DNA of 64,000 nt from Nannocystis punicea (GTDB lineage Bacteria > Myxococcota_A > Polyangia > Nannocystales > Nannocystaceae): contig NZ_CP114040.1 in the NCBI RefSeq assembly GCF_026965555.1, positions 9,212,001 to 9,276,000 on the forward strand, written 5' to 3'. The notes below the pieces were generated by a model. That model was not told the DNA's origin. It was given only the letters and a program-made list of their open reading frames with translations, and did no database searches. Position 1 is the stretch's first letter. Every line of letters starts with the position of its first letter. Below are positions 47,762 to 63,273 of this stretch, in pieces. The translations under genes and the position numbers were made by a program.

Positions 47762-48664
47762 TCACGGTGCGCTCCCCGCCCCCGGGCCCGGGGCAGCTGG
47801 AGCCGCTGGAGCGTCGGCGCCGAGGATCACCGGGAGCTGGCCGTCGCCGCTCCCCATCAGGATGACCTTGCTGTTCGCCGAGGTCGCGAGCTTCTCGGTC
47901 GCCTCGATCCCGCGCCACTTGAGGATCGACAGCCCGCTGACCGCCTCGAACTCGTGGATCCCCTCGGCCTCGGTGGTCCGGCGGATCTTCTCCAGCTCCT
48001 CGCGCTCGAGGCGGAACTTGTAGCTCAGCATCTGCTGCTCCTCCGCGAGCTTGGCCTGGATCGCGGCCTCGACCGCTTCGGGGAGGCGGAGGTCGAGGAC
48101 GAGGACCGACACCAGCGCGAAGAAGCGCGGGTCGAGGTCCTTCTCGAGCGTGCGTCGCAGCTCGTCGAGCAGGCCGAGCTCGTCCTTGGCGTAGATCATC
48201 TCGGGCGTGTAGTTGCCGAGCACCTTGCGCAGCGTCGAGGTGGTCTCGGGCACGATCACCTCGTCGACGAAGTTGGGCCCGATCTCCTTGTGAAACAGCG
48301 GCAGGTCGGCCTCGAGCAGGTGGAACCGGACCGACATGTTGACCGTGATCTCGAGCCCGTCCTGGGCGTAGACCACGGTCGTCGGCCGGCTCTGCAGGTC
48401 GCGCAGGTCGTAGACGTAGAGCTTGTCCCACGGCCAGGTGAGGAGCGTGCCCTCGGCGAACGATCGCTCGGTGACGGTGCCGCCGCCGAAGCGCTTCCAC
48501 AGCACGGCGCGGTGGCCCGGGAGGATCTCGTGCACGATGTCGTCGAAGAAGAACGAGGCGACGAGGAGGACGACGACGAGCAGCGTCTTCGTCCACCAGA
48601 CCAGCTGACGCCAGAGTCTGAGGCCCAGGCGCTTCAGGCGGCCGGAGGAGGTCGTCGCTGCCAT
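47762..48664 (-). CDS. SPFH/prohibitin-family membrane protein
   Basis: The product is 300 residues. One N-terminal TM helix (WWTKTLLVVVLLVASFFF) leads to an SPFH/Band-7 domain (ILPGHRAVLWKRFGGGTVTE, then PWDKLYVYDLRDLQSRPTTV and GLEITVNMSVRFHLLEADLP), followed by a long helix rich in Glu/Arg/Ala (EAAIQAKLAEEQQMLSYKF) that usually drives oligomerisation. The C-terminus is a Pro/Ala/Gly tail. SPFH proteins form ring or cage scaffolds in membranes. Its position between DUF697 proteins and exporters suggests it organises export or protects the membrane from the product. Confidence 0.85.
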   Translation of the reverse strand: MAATTSSGRLKRLGLRLWRQLVWWTKTLLVVVLLVASFFFDDIVHEILPGHRAVLWKRFGGGTVTERSFAEGTLLTWPWDKLYVYDLRDLQSRPTTVVYAQDGLEITVNMSVRFHLLEADLPLFHKEIGPNFVDEVIVPETTSTLRKVLGNYTPEMIYAKDELGLLDELRRTLEKDLDPRFFALVSVLVLDLRLPEAVEAAIQAKLAEEQQMLSYKFRLEREELEKIRRTTEAEGIHEFEAVSGLSILKWRGIEATEKLATSANSKVILMGSGDGQLPVILGADAPAAPAAPGPGAGSAP

Positions 48665-48691
48665 CTCGGGCTCTTCACCGCCGGCGCGGGT

Positions 48692-49252
48692 TCACTGGGG
48701 CGCCTTGCCCTTGAGGTCCTTGAGGACCGTCCTGCCGGCCTCGACCTGCGCCTGGAAGTAGTCGCGGAACTTCTCCGGGTCGAAGTCGAGGAAGGTCCCG
48801 CCGGAGCCGAAGTGGGCGGTGAAGACCCGGCCGATCGCGTAGATCAGCGAGCCGGCGAGGGCCGGCGAGGCGGCGGCGGCGAGCGGGACGCCGACGATCG
48901 GGATCACGCGCACCAGCGAGTACGCGGCCGCGGTGGCCAGCGGCGCCGAGGCCCCGCCGAGCAGCGCGGTGACGGCCGACTTGCCGATGTGCCCGCGGAA
49001 TTCGACCCCGTAGTAGCGGGCCAGGCTGTGCAGCATCTTCAGCGCGCATCCGCTGGTCGTGGCGAAGTCGAGCAGGGGGACCGGGAGGATCGCCAGACCC
49101 GCGCCGATCTTCGTCCACCGCAGCACGATCGCGTCGGCGCCGCTGGTCGGCGGCAGCTTGCGGCCGGTCGGATCGCACGCGGCCTCGGGCCTGCGCCCGC
49201 CCGGGTCGGTGGTGTCCGTGGTCTTGGTGGAGGGAGTGGTCGTGTCGGGCAT
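48692..49252 (-). CDS. DUF697-like membrane-associated protein (second)
   Basis: The product is 186 residues from the ATG at 49252 with GGAG upstream. A Thr/Pro/Asp N-terminus leads to a DUF697-like core: KIGAGLAILPVPLLDFATTS, then ALKMLHSLARYYGVEFRGHI and two hydrophobic segments (PLATAAAYSLVRVIPIVGVP, ALAGSLIYAIGRVFTAHF). The C-terminal helix FDPEKFRDYFQAQVEAG is shared with the neighbouring paralogue. These proteins sit at membranes; function unknown. The gene is a tandem paralogue of the next one upstream. Confidence 0.75.
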   Translation of the reverse strand: MPDTTTPSTKTTDTTDPGGRRPEAACDPTGRKLPPTSGADAIVLRWTKIGAGLAILPVPLLDFATTSGCALKMLHSLARYYGVEFRGHIGKSAVTALLGGASAPLATAAAYSLVRVIPIVGVPLAAAASPALAGSLIYAIGRVFTAHFGSGGTFLDFDPEKFRDYFQAQVEAGRTVLKDLKGKAPQ

Positions 49253-49266
49253 CGTCGTCTCCGAGG

Positions 49267-49848
49267 CTATGGGGTGAACGGTCGCTTGGACCCCGACTGC
49301 GACGGCTTGCCGCGCCGGATCTCCTCGACCACCAGCTTGTTGCGCGCGAACTCCTGCCGGAAATGGTCCCGCATCGCCACCGCGTCGAAGTTCAGCAACG
49401 TGCCGCCCGACTCGAAGTGCATCATGAAGACGTTGCCGACCGTCTGGGTCAGCGCCGCGGCGGCGATCGGCATCGCCACCAGGCCGAACGCGGGGCCGAG
49501 CGCGGGGACGAGCTTGAACACGCTGGCGACGAACGCGTAGGACAGCGTCTGGGCGCCGAGGGCCGCGATCAGCGAGCCGACGATCGCGCGGGAGCGGCTC
49601 TCCGAGAACTCGACGCCGTAGACCTGCGAGAGGTCGCGGATCATCTTCAGCTGGGAGGCGAGCACGCCGGCGGCGTCGACGAAGGGGATCGGGATCGCGC
49701 CGAGCCCGAGCGACCAGTACACTTGCCGCCGGATCAGCTGCCTGGCCTGCTCGCCGCGAGTGTCGGCCAGATCCGTCAGGACGGCCGTGTCTGCTGCGTC
49801 GGGGGGTTCGACCTTCGACTCGACGGTGGGCGGCGTGACTGACGACAT
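49267..49848 (-). CDS. DUF697-like membrane-associated protein (first)
   Basis: The product is 193 residues from the ATG at 49848 (MSSVTPPTVESKVEPP), with GAGGAG about five bases upstream; the frame stays open further upstream but crosses the hairpin. The core matches the paralogue: LGLGAIPIPFVDAAGVLASQ, QLKMIRDLSQVYGVEFSESR, two hydrophobic segments, then HFESGGTLLNFDAVAMRDHF. It is the first gene after the precursor peptide. A pair of DUF697 proteins plus SPFH may form a membrane assembly for maturation, export or self-protection. Confidence 0.75.
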   Translation of the reverse strand: MSSVTPPTVESKVEPPDAADTAVLTDLADTRGEQARQLIRRQVYWSLGLGAIPIPFVDAAGVLASQLKMIRDLSQVYGVEFSESRSRAIVGSLIAALGAQTLSYAFVASVFKLVPALGPAFGLVAMPIAAAALTQTVGNVFMMHFESGGTLLNFDAVAMRDHFRQEFARNKLVVEEIRRGKPSQSGSKRPFTP

Positions 49849-49871
49849 TTCGGCTCCTCGCGAACGACGAT

Positions 49872-49915
49872 AAAAACTCGGGGAGGTGATGGCGCGTGCG
49901 GATGCACGCGCCATC
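49872..49915 (-). terminator. Hairpin between peptide gene and DUF697 gene
   Basis: GATGGCGCGTGC and GCACGCGCCATC form a perfect 12-bp stem with a four-base loop (49888-49915), seven bases after the tandem stop codons of the peptide gene. A TTTTTA tract follows 11 bases beyond the stem and lies just before the next ribosome site. It is a candidate partial terminator or RNA-stabilising stem that would make the peptide transcript more abundant than the downstream genes. Confidence 0.65.
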
Positions 49916-49923
49916 GTCCACTA

Positions 49924-49989
49924 CTACCAGTAGCGGTTGGTGTTGAGCTTGCGGTCGGCCACGGTGATGGTCTTGATGGTCTTCTTCAT
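49924..49989 (-). CDS. 21-residue RiPP precursor candidate ending in Arg-Tyr-Trp
   Basis: The product begins MKKTIKTITVADRK and ends LNTNRYW, followed by two tandem TAG stops. Support is strong for so small a gene: GGAG nine bases before the ATG, a TTGACA-type promoter about 90 bases upstream, a stable hairpin right after the stops, and a position at the head of an operon with peptide exporters. In crocagin biosynthesis the C-terminal Ile-Tyr-Trp of a tiny precursor, CgnA, becomes a pyrroloindoline. A Tyr-Trp C-terminus beside two paralogous candidate peptide-binding proteins suggests the same chemistry here with core Arg-Tyr-Trp. The Lys/Thr/Ile-rich start would be the leader. The alternative is a regulatory leader peptide. 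Confidence 0.8.
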   Translation of the reverse strand: MKKTIKTITVADRKLNTNRYW

Positions 49990-50052
49990 GGTTTTACTCT
50001 CCGGACATTCCGTTGCGCGCAGAAACACTCTACGCGAAAGAAAGTCGGGCTC

Positions 50053-50082
50053 AAGCTATCTCGGTCGTTCAAACGATGTCAA
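50053..50082 (-). promoter_or_regulatory. Sigma70-like promoter for the peptide operon
   Basis: On the minus strand a perfect TTGACA (50077-50082) is followed after 18 bases by TAGCTT (50053-50058), or after 16 bases by GATAGC. Either gives a plausible -10. The start site would lie about 50 bases upstream of the peptide ribosome site. Confidence 0.5.
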
Positions 50083-50116
50083 CGATCATTTTGCACCGAC
50101 GGGCCCCTTTGCTGCG

Positions 50117-50166
50117 TGTAAGCGCATTACAGGCGGCTCATCGCGCTGTAAGTGCATTGCAAGCGG
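50117..50166. promoter_or_regulatory. Two operator-like dyads 30 bp apart
   Basis: TGTAAGCGCATTACA (50117-50131) is a perfect TGTAA-N5-TTACA dyad, and TGTAAGTGCATTGCA (50147-50161) is a near copy. The homology extends to 20 bp (…GGCGG and …AGCGG) with three mismatches. The 30-bp spacing places both on nearly the same face of the helix. Lying between divergent operons, they probably bind a dimeric regulator of the cluster. Confidence 0.6.
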
Positions 50167-50183
50167 GCACGACCAGTCGACAG

Positions 50184-50198
50184 TGAAATATCATTTCA
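50184..50198. promoter_or_regulatory. TGAAAT-N3-ATTTCA dyad
   Basis: A 15-bp perfect inverted repeat lies in an AT-rich patch about 75 bases upstream of the rightward operon's first start codon. It may be an operator or overlap the rightward promoter. Confidence 0.45.
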
Positions 50199-50272
50199 GC
50201 TTCAAATGTTCGTTCGCCTCGGATAACTTCCGCGGGCGCTCGGGCTCCGCTCGCTCGCGCGAATACACTGTC

Positions 50273-51235
50273 ATGCAGGCGACCACCTTCTTCAAGCGAC
50301 TGTTCGATCGCACCATGCCGGTCCTCGTCGACGACGCGCGGCACCTGCCGTTCCTCGCCCGGCGGGGCTTCACGGCCCGCCCGATCGGCGACTTCGACTT
50401 CGCGTCGACGACGGCGCAGCCGGTCTTCGTCATCTTCACCGAGGCGGCCGCCCACGAGGCGTTTCTGCAGCGGTGGGGCGAGATTCCGGGGATCACCGCG
50501 CACCTCTCGCTGGCGAAGTTCGACACCTCGCCGGAGATCATCGAGTACTCGATCGACCAGCTGCTGGACATCGACTTCGCGGCCACGCTCGCGCGCAGGA
50601 GCGCGCATTACGACGCGATCCTCTCGTGCGACTACGCCGAGGTCACGCCGCCGCACGGGCCGCTGCGGTGCTCGATGGGCGAGTCGGTCGAGATCGCCAA
50701 CCGCGACGACGAGATGGAGCCCGGGTGGCTGTACTCGGTGTCCGAATTCCTCGAGGCCTCTCTGGTCAACATCGAGCGCGACCGCTCGACCTTCTGCCTC
50801 GACGGCGAATTCGCGTTCGACGGCCTCATCTATCTGTTCAACAACCCCGAGCTGCGCAGCCGCGTCGGCTGGATGCTCGAGGAGTGGGTGCGTCTCGCCG
50901 CGCGCGGCGGCAACTCGGCCACCCTGGTGGGCAACAGCGTCACCCGCCTGACCCTCGGCGGGCTCGACCGGACCGAGCAGCTGTTGGAGCTCACGGGCGG
51001 CAAGGAGCGCCAGAGCGCCGCGACCGAGTTCGCGTTCGGCTGCGTCGACTACTCGCTCGCGGCCCAGGACTGGTCGCGCAACTCGGTGATGCACGAGAGC
51101 TTCTGGGGGATCCACGTCGGCATCGGGATGGGACAGGACATCCCCCACTTCGACCTGATCGCCCGGCGCGCCGAGTGCCGCCACCTCCATCTCGAGCCGG
51201 CGTCTCCGGCCGAGCACGCGCCGCCCCCCGCGTGA
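50273..51235 (+). CDS. Candidate precursor-binding protein (CgnB/CgnE-like), first
   Basis: The product is 320 residues. The start at 50273 is chosen because MQATTFFKRLFDRTMPVLVD aligns with the start of its paralogue at 60996 (MNTSDYFRALQAGRVTIVVD). Shared blocks are SVSEFLEASLVNIERDRSTF, followed by FDGLIYLFNN, and a C-terminal GIHVGIGMGQDIPHFDLIA. The C-terminal pattern recalls M29-type aminopeptidases, but the metal-ligand set looks incomplete, so binding rather than hydrolysis is likely. In crocagin biosynthesis the homologues CgnB and CgnE bind the precursor and guide ring formation. That assignment here is inferred from pairing and context. It is the first gene of the rightward operon. 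Confidence 0.65.
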   Translation: MQATTFFKRLFDRTMPVLVDDARHLPFLARRGFTARPIGDFDFASTTAQPVFVIFTEAAAHEAFLQRWGEIPGITAHLSLAKFDTSPEIIEYSIDQLLDIDFAATLARRSAHYDAILSCDYAEVTPPHGPLRCSMGESVEIANRDDEMEPGWLYSVSEFLEASLVNIERDRSTFCLDGEFAFDGLIYLFNNPELRSRVGWMLEEWVRLAARGGNSATLVGNSVTRLTLGGLDRTEQLLELTGGKERQSAATEFAFGCVDYSLAAQDWSRNSVMHESFWGIHVGIGMGQDIPHFDLIARRAECRHLHLEPASPAEHAPPPA

Positions 51236-51271
51236 GCGCGAGCGGTCGATAACCGTCGCGGTGTACCGCCC

Positions 51272-59289
<8,018 letters not shown>

Positions 59290-59293
<4 letters not shown>

Positions 59294-60999
59294 GCTTCGA
59301 TCTGCCCAGCCTCGCGCGCCTGTTGGTGCTCAGCGCTGGTTACTGGGCGCTGGACGTCGCAGTTCGCCGCGGCCTGCTGCACCGGCTGGCCGACGCCGCG
59401 GGCCGACGTCACCGCGCGCTCGCCCCGGCCCTGGGGGCCGGCGGCCTGGCGGTGCTGGTGGCGACATGTCCCTGGGAACATGTCCCGCAGGTCGAGGTCG
59501 CGCGGGTGTTGATGCTCGGTCTGAGCGTCATGTTGACCTGGAAGGTCGTCACCAAGGACCTCGATCCGGCGATCGGCGAGAGCCACGCGGGGGCGCGGCT
59601 CGCCATGCTCGGCGCCTGCGTCGGCCTGTGGTTCAGCCCGGCGTTCGTGCTGGTGGTGTTGCTGCAGCTGACGCGGCCGTTCGCGCAATGGCGACACCAC
59701 GCGATCCTCCCCCTGCGCTCGCTGCAGGCGGCCGCGGCGTTCGTCGCCGTCGCCCAGCTGGCCGCGCCGCTGCCTGACTTCGCGGCCGCCTACGCGCCGG
59801 ACGCCGCGACCCTGCTGTTCTTCGTCCTCACGATCCACGCCTCGCACTACGTCAGCGCCGGCCTCGCCAAGGTCCGACTGGGCGACCGCTGGTACTCGTG
59901 GGTCCGCGACAATCGCCTGCACTACATGGCCGCCAACGCCTACGCGTGGGGCTGGGGTCGCTTCGTCTCGTGGCCGACCTGGCGCAGGTTCGTGCGGCTC
60001 ATCGCGCGCGGCGACCGCCCGCTGCAAGCCGGCAGCCTGGCGCTCGAGCTGCTGGCGCCGCTGGCCCTGCTCGCGCCCGAGGCCGCGCTCCTCGCCTGCG
60101 CCGCGTGGTCCGCCTTCCACCTCGCGGTCCTCGCGTGCGGCGCGTTCTGGTTCTGGGACTGGGTCGGCGCCAACCTCGTGCTCGCGCTCGCCCTGCTCGC
60201 GCTGCCCGAATCGCAGTACGGCGCGCTGTTCGGCTGGCAGTCGGTGCTGGCGTCGGTCGCCTTCATCGCCGTGTTTCCGCTGCGCAACCGCCTGTGGGGG
60301 CCGACGCTGCTCGCGTGGTGGGAGACCCCCTTCACCCAGCGGATGCACTGGCTGGTGCGCGGGGAGAGCGGCACGACCTACGAGGTCTACAGCGACTTCA
60401 TGTGCCCGCACGAGCGGCTGTACGGCAAGGTCCACGCCTGCTTCCTCGCCCCGGTCCCGCTGATCACCTCGCACCTCGGGACCGTCTGGGACGCCGCGCA
60501 TCGGGACGCAGTGTGCGCCGCCGGGCCCGAGCCGCAGGGGCTCGACGCGGTGCGCGCTCGCTTCGGCGTCCAGCCGCGCGACGAACGGCTGGCGCGCAAC
60601 CACGTCGACTACCTGCATCGATTCTTCGGCTCGCTCAACGCCGGCGCGCGCAAGCACGTCCTGCCCGCGTGGCTCCGCTGGCTCAAGGCGCCCGGCGGGC
60701 ACTACTATTATTGGGGCGACCTGCCGGCGTTCCGCGGCCAGGAGCGGGTGGTCGCGGCCAGCCTCCGGTTCCGTGAGCAGTACTTCGACGGCGAGCAGCT
60801 GGTCTCGATCCGCGACGAGCTGGTGCAGGAGCTCGTGATCGACGAGGCCTCGGCGCGGCGGCCGTGCGAGCCGGAGCCGACGTCGCGGGAGGTCGAGCTG
60901 CTCCTGGGCGCGGCCTTCTGGCGCAGCGAGCCCCTGGACTACCACGCGATCCCGAAGGCGCCGACCGGCGCGCGGCTCGAAGAAGCGAGGGCGAAATGA
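59290..60999 (+). CDS. HTTM/vitamin K carboxylase-like membrane protein
   Basis: The product is 569 residues. The ATG overlaps the megasynthase stop (ATGA). The first ~350 residues hold many TM helices, with the HTTM-like stretch HYVSAGLAKVRLGDRWYSWV and ANAYAWGWGRFVSWPTW. The C-terminal ~200 residues are soluble (TYEVYSDFMCPHERLYGKVH, then GGHYYYWGDLPAFRGQE). HTTM proteins are related to vitamin K-dependent gamma-carboxylases, but most bacterial ones have unknown chemistry. A role in modifying or transferring the lipid or peptide product at the membrane is likely from context only. Confidence 0.65.
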
Positions 61000-61907
61000 A
61001 CACGAGCGACTACTTCCGCGCGCTGCAGGCCGGGCGCGTCACCATCGTCGTCGACGATCCCGCGGCCGCCTCGCCGTGGCTCGACCTCGGCGAGGTGACG
61101 ACGCTCGCCGCCTACGACCTGCTCCGCGAGCACGACCGGCCCGCGCTCGTCGTGGCCTCGCGGCTCGAGACGGTCGGCCGGCTCCACGAGACGTGGGAGG
61201 ACTCGCCGTGCGAGTTCACCTACCTCTCGCTGGCTCGCCACGACCCGAGCGAGGCGGCCGCCCGCCACGCCGCGGCGCTGCTGCGGGCGCTCGACGGCCC
61301 GGCCGCCCTGACGCTCCGCGCCGAGCGCTACGACGCGCTGCTGTCGAGCGACGTCCTCGAGGTCGCCGGGTCGCTGCGCGTGCGCCTCGGCGGCGAGCTG
61401 GAGATCGCCAACATGAGCGACGAGGTCCGGCCTCACTGGCTGCAATCGACGACCGAGTTCCTCGAGGCCTCGATCGTCAACCTCGAGCGCGACGGCTCGA
61501 GCTTCACCGCCGACGGCGTGTTCGCCTTCGCCGGCCTCGCCTACCTGTGCAACTCGGCGGACGTGCACGGCCGCCATGGCGACGCGCTGCGGCGATTGCT
61601 GCGAGCGGCGGCCGGCGGCGACAACCGCCTCGAGCTCGCCGACAACCGCGTCGAGCGCGTCGTCGTCGGCGGGGTCGACGTGACCGCCGCCTTCTCCGCG
61701 CTGTTCGCCGACGACGAGCGCGGCGCGACGGTGCTCGAGCTCGGCCTCGGCTGCGCCGGTCTCGCCCCGGACTGGACGATCGACTCGCCGCTCCACAAGG
61801 GCAGCCGCGGCCTCTTCCTCGGCGTCGGCACCGGCCATCGCGGGCCGCACGTCGACTTCGTGGCGCCGGAGGCGAGCGTGCGCTTCCAGGAGCCGCCGGC
61901 AGCGTGA
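60996..61907 (+). CDS. Candidate precursor-binding protein (CgnB/CgnE-like), second
   Basis: The product is 303 residues. The ATG overlaps the stop of the HTTM gene (ATGA). It is a paralogue of 50273-51235: LEIANMSDEVRPHWLQSTTE, FLEASIVNLERDGSSFTADG and the C-terminal SRGLFLGVGTGHRGPHVDFV all have counterparts there. Compared with the paralogue the N-terminal half is shorter and more diverged, which fits two distinct roles on one precursor, as reported for CgnB and CgnE. M29-aminopeptidase-like ancestry is possible from the HVDF motif. Function is inferred from context. Confidence 0.65.
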   Translation: MNTSDYFRALQAGRVTIVVDDPAAASPWLDLGEVTTLAAYDLLREHDRPALVVASRLETVGRLHETWEDSPCEFTYLSLARHDPSEAAARHAAALLRALDGPAALTLRAERYDALLSSDVLEVAGSLRVRLGGELEIANMSDEVRPHWLQSTTEFLEASIVNLERDGSSFTADGVFAFAGLAYLCNSADVHGRHGDALRRLLRAAAGGDNRLELADNRVERVVVGGVDVTAAFSALFADDERGATVLELGLGCAGLAPDWTIDSPLHKGSRGLFLGVGTGHRGPHVDFVAPEASVRFQEPPAA

Positions 61908-61918
61908 GGCCCACGTCG

Positions 61919-63253
61919 ATGCGACGGTTCAGGACCACGCCGCAGGAGCTCGACGGCACCCCGCCCGGGCTGCCGTACATCATCGTCAACGAGGCCGCGG
62001 AGCGCTTCAGCTACTCCGGCATGAAGACGATCCTCGTCGTCTTCATGACGACATACCTGGTCGATCGGACAGGGGCCCTCGCCCCGCTGTCGGGCGCCGA
62101 GGCCAAGGGCTGGTACCACGCCTTCGCCAGCGCGGTCTACTTCTTCCCGCTGCTCGGCAGCCTGCTCGCCGACGCGTTCCTCGGCAAGTACCGCACGATC
62201 TACTGGCTCTCGCTCGTCTACTGCCTCGGGCACCTCGCCCTCGCCGTCGACGGTACGCGCCTCGGGATCGTCCTCGGGCTCGCGCTTATCGCCGTCGGTT
62301 CGGGCGGGATCAAGCCGTGCGTGTCGGCGCACCTCGGCGACCAGTTCGGCCAGCGCAACCAGCACCGGCTCGAGCGCATGTTCACGTGGTTCTACTTCGC
62401 CATCAACATCGGCAGCATGCTGTCGATGCTGGCGACCCCGTGGCTGCTCGAGCGATTCGGGCCCCACGTCGCGTTCGGCGTGCCGGGGCTCTTGATGCTG
62501 CTCTCGACGGTCGTGTTCCGCGCCGGGCGCGACGTGTTCGTCCATGTGCCGCCGGGCGGCCTCGCGTTCCTGCGGCAGACCTTCGGCCGCGAGGGGCTGG
62601 CGAGCGTGAGCGCCCTGCTGCTGCTCTACGGCTTCGTCGCGGTGTTCTGGGCGCTGTTCGCCCAGACCGGCTCGGCGTGGGTCCTGCAGGCGCAGCGCAT
62701 GGATCGGGTGCTCCTCGGGGTCGAGCTGCTGCCGGCGCAGGTCCAGGCGGTGCAGCCGATGTTCACCCTCGCGCTGCTGCCGTTCTCCACCTACGTGCTC
62801 TACCCGGCGATGCGGCGGTCCTTCGCGCCGACGCCCGAGCGCCGGATCGGCCTCGGCATGGCGCTGATGGCCCTCGTATTCCTGCTGCTGGCGTGGATCG
62901 AGGCCCAGCTCGGCGCCGGAGCCACGCCGTCGATCGCCTGGCACCTGCTCGGTTACCTCATGATCGCATTGGCCGAGATCCTGGTCGCGGTCACCTGCAT
63001 CGAGCTGTCTTACCGGCGCGCGCCCCGGCACATGAAGTCGTTCGTCATGGCGGTCTTCGCGTTCAGCGTGTCGCTCGGCAACCTCTTCACCAGCGCGGTC
63101 AACCTCTTTGTCGTCGACGAGGCCGGCGCCCCGCTGTTGACCGGCCCGACCTACTTCCTGTTCTTCGCCGGCCTGATGGCGCTCGCAGTGCTGCTCTACG
63201 TCCCCTTCGCGCGCTGGTTCGCCGGGCGCCCGGCCCCGGCGCTCCACCGTTGA
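61919..63253 (+). CDS. POT/PTR2-family peptide transporter
   Basis: The product is 444 residues, starting 11 bases after the previous stop. NEAAERFSYSGMKTILVVFM is the ExxERFxYYG motif of proton-dependent oligopeptide transporters, and LIAVGSGGIKPCVSAHLGDQ with FTWFYFAINIGSML are the two PTR2 signatures. About 12 TM helices are evident. POT proteins move di- and tripeptides with protons. In this cluster it could retrieve or expel a tripeptide-sized product or leader fragment, complementing the ABC exporters. Confidence 0.9.
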   Translation: MRRFRTTPQELDGTPPGLPYIIVNEAAERFSYSGMKTILVVFMTTYLVDRTGALAPLSGAEAKGWYHAFASAVYFFPLLGSLLADAFLGKYRTIYWLSLVYCLGHLALAVDGTRLGIVLGLALIAVGSGGIKPCVSAHLGDQFGQRNQHRLERMFTWFYFAINIGSMLSMLATPWLLERFGPHVAFGVPGLLMLLSTVVFRAGRDVFVHVPPGGLAFLRQTFGREGLASVSALLLLYGFVAVFWALFAQTGSAWVLQAQRMDRVLLGVELLPAQVQAVQPMFTLALLPFSTYVLYPAMRRSFAPTPERRIGLGMALMALVFLLLAWIEAQLGAGATPSIAWHLLGYLMIALAEILVAVTCIELSYRRAPRHMKSFVMAVFAFSVSLGNLFTSAVNLFVVDEAGAPLLTGPTYFLFFAGLMALAVLLYVPFARWFAGRPAPALHR

Positions 63254-63273
63254 ACGACGCCCCGGAGACACCC

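Noticed and set aside
49924-49989. Tryptophan-type attenuator leader peptide instead of a RiPP precursor
   Set aside because: Only one Trp codon is present, at the very end, there is no run of regulatory codons or amino-acid biosynthesis operon, and the downstream genes are exporters. Kept as a weaker alternative.
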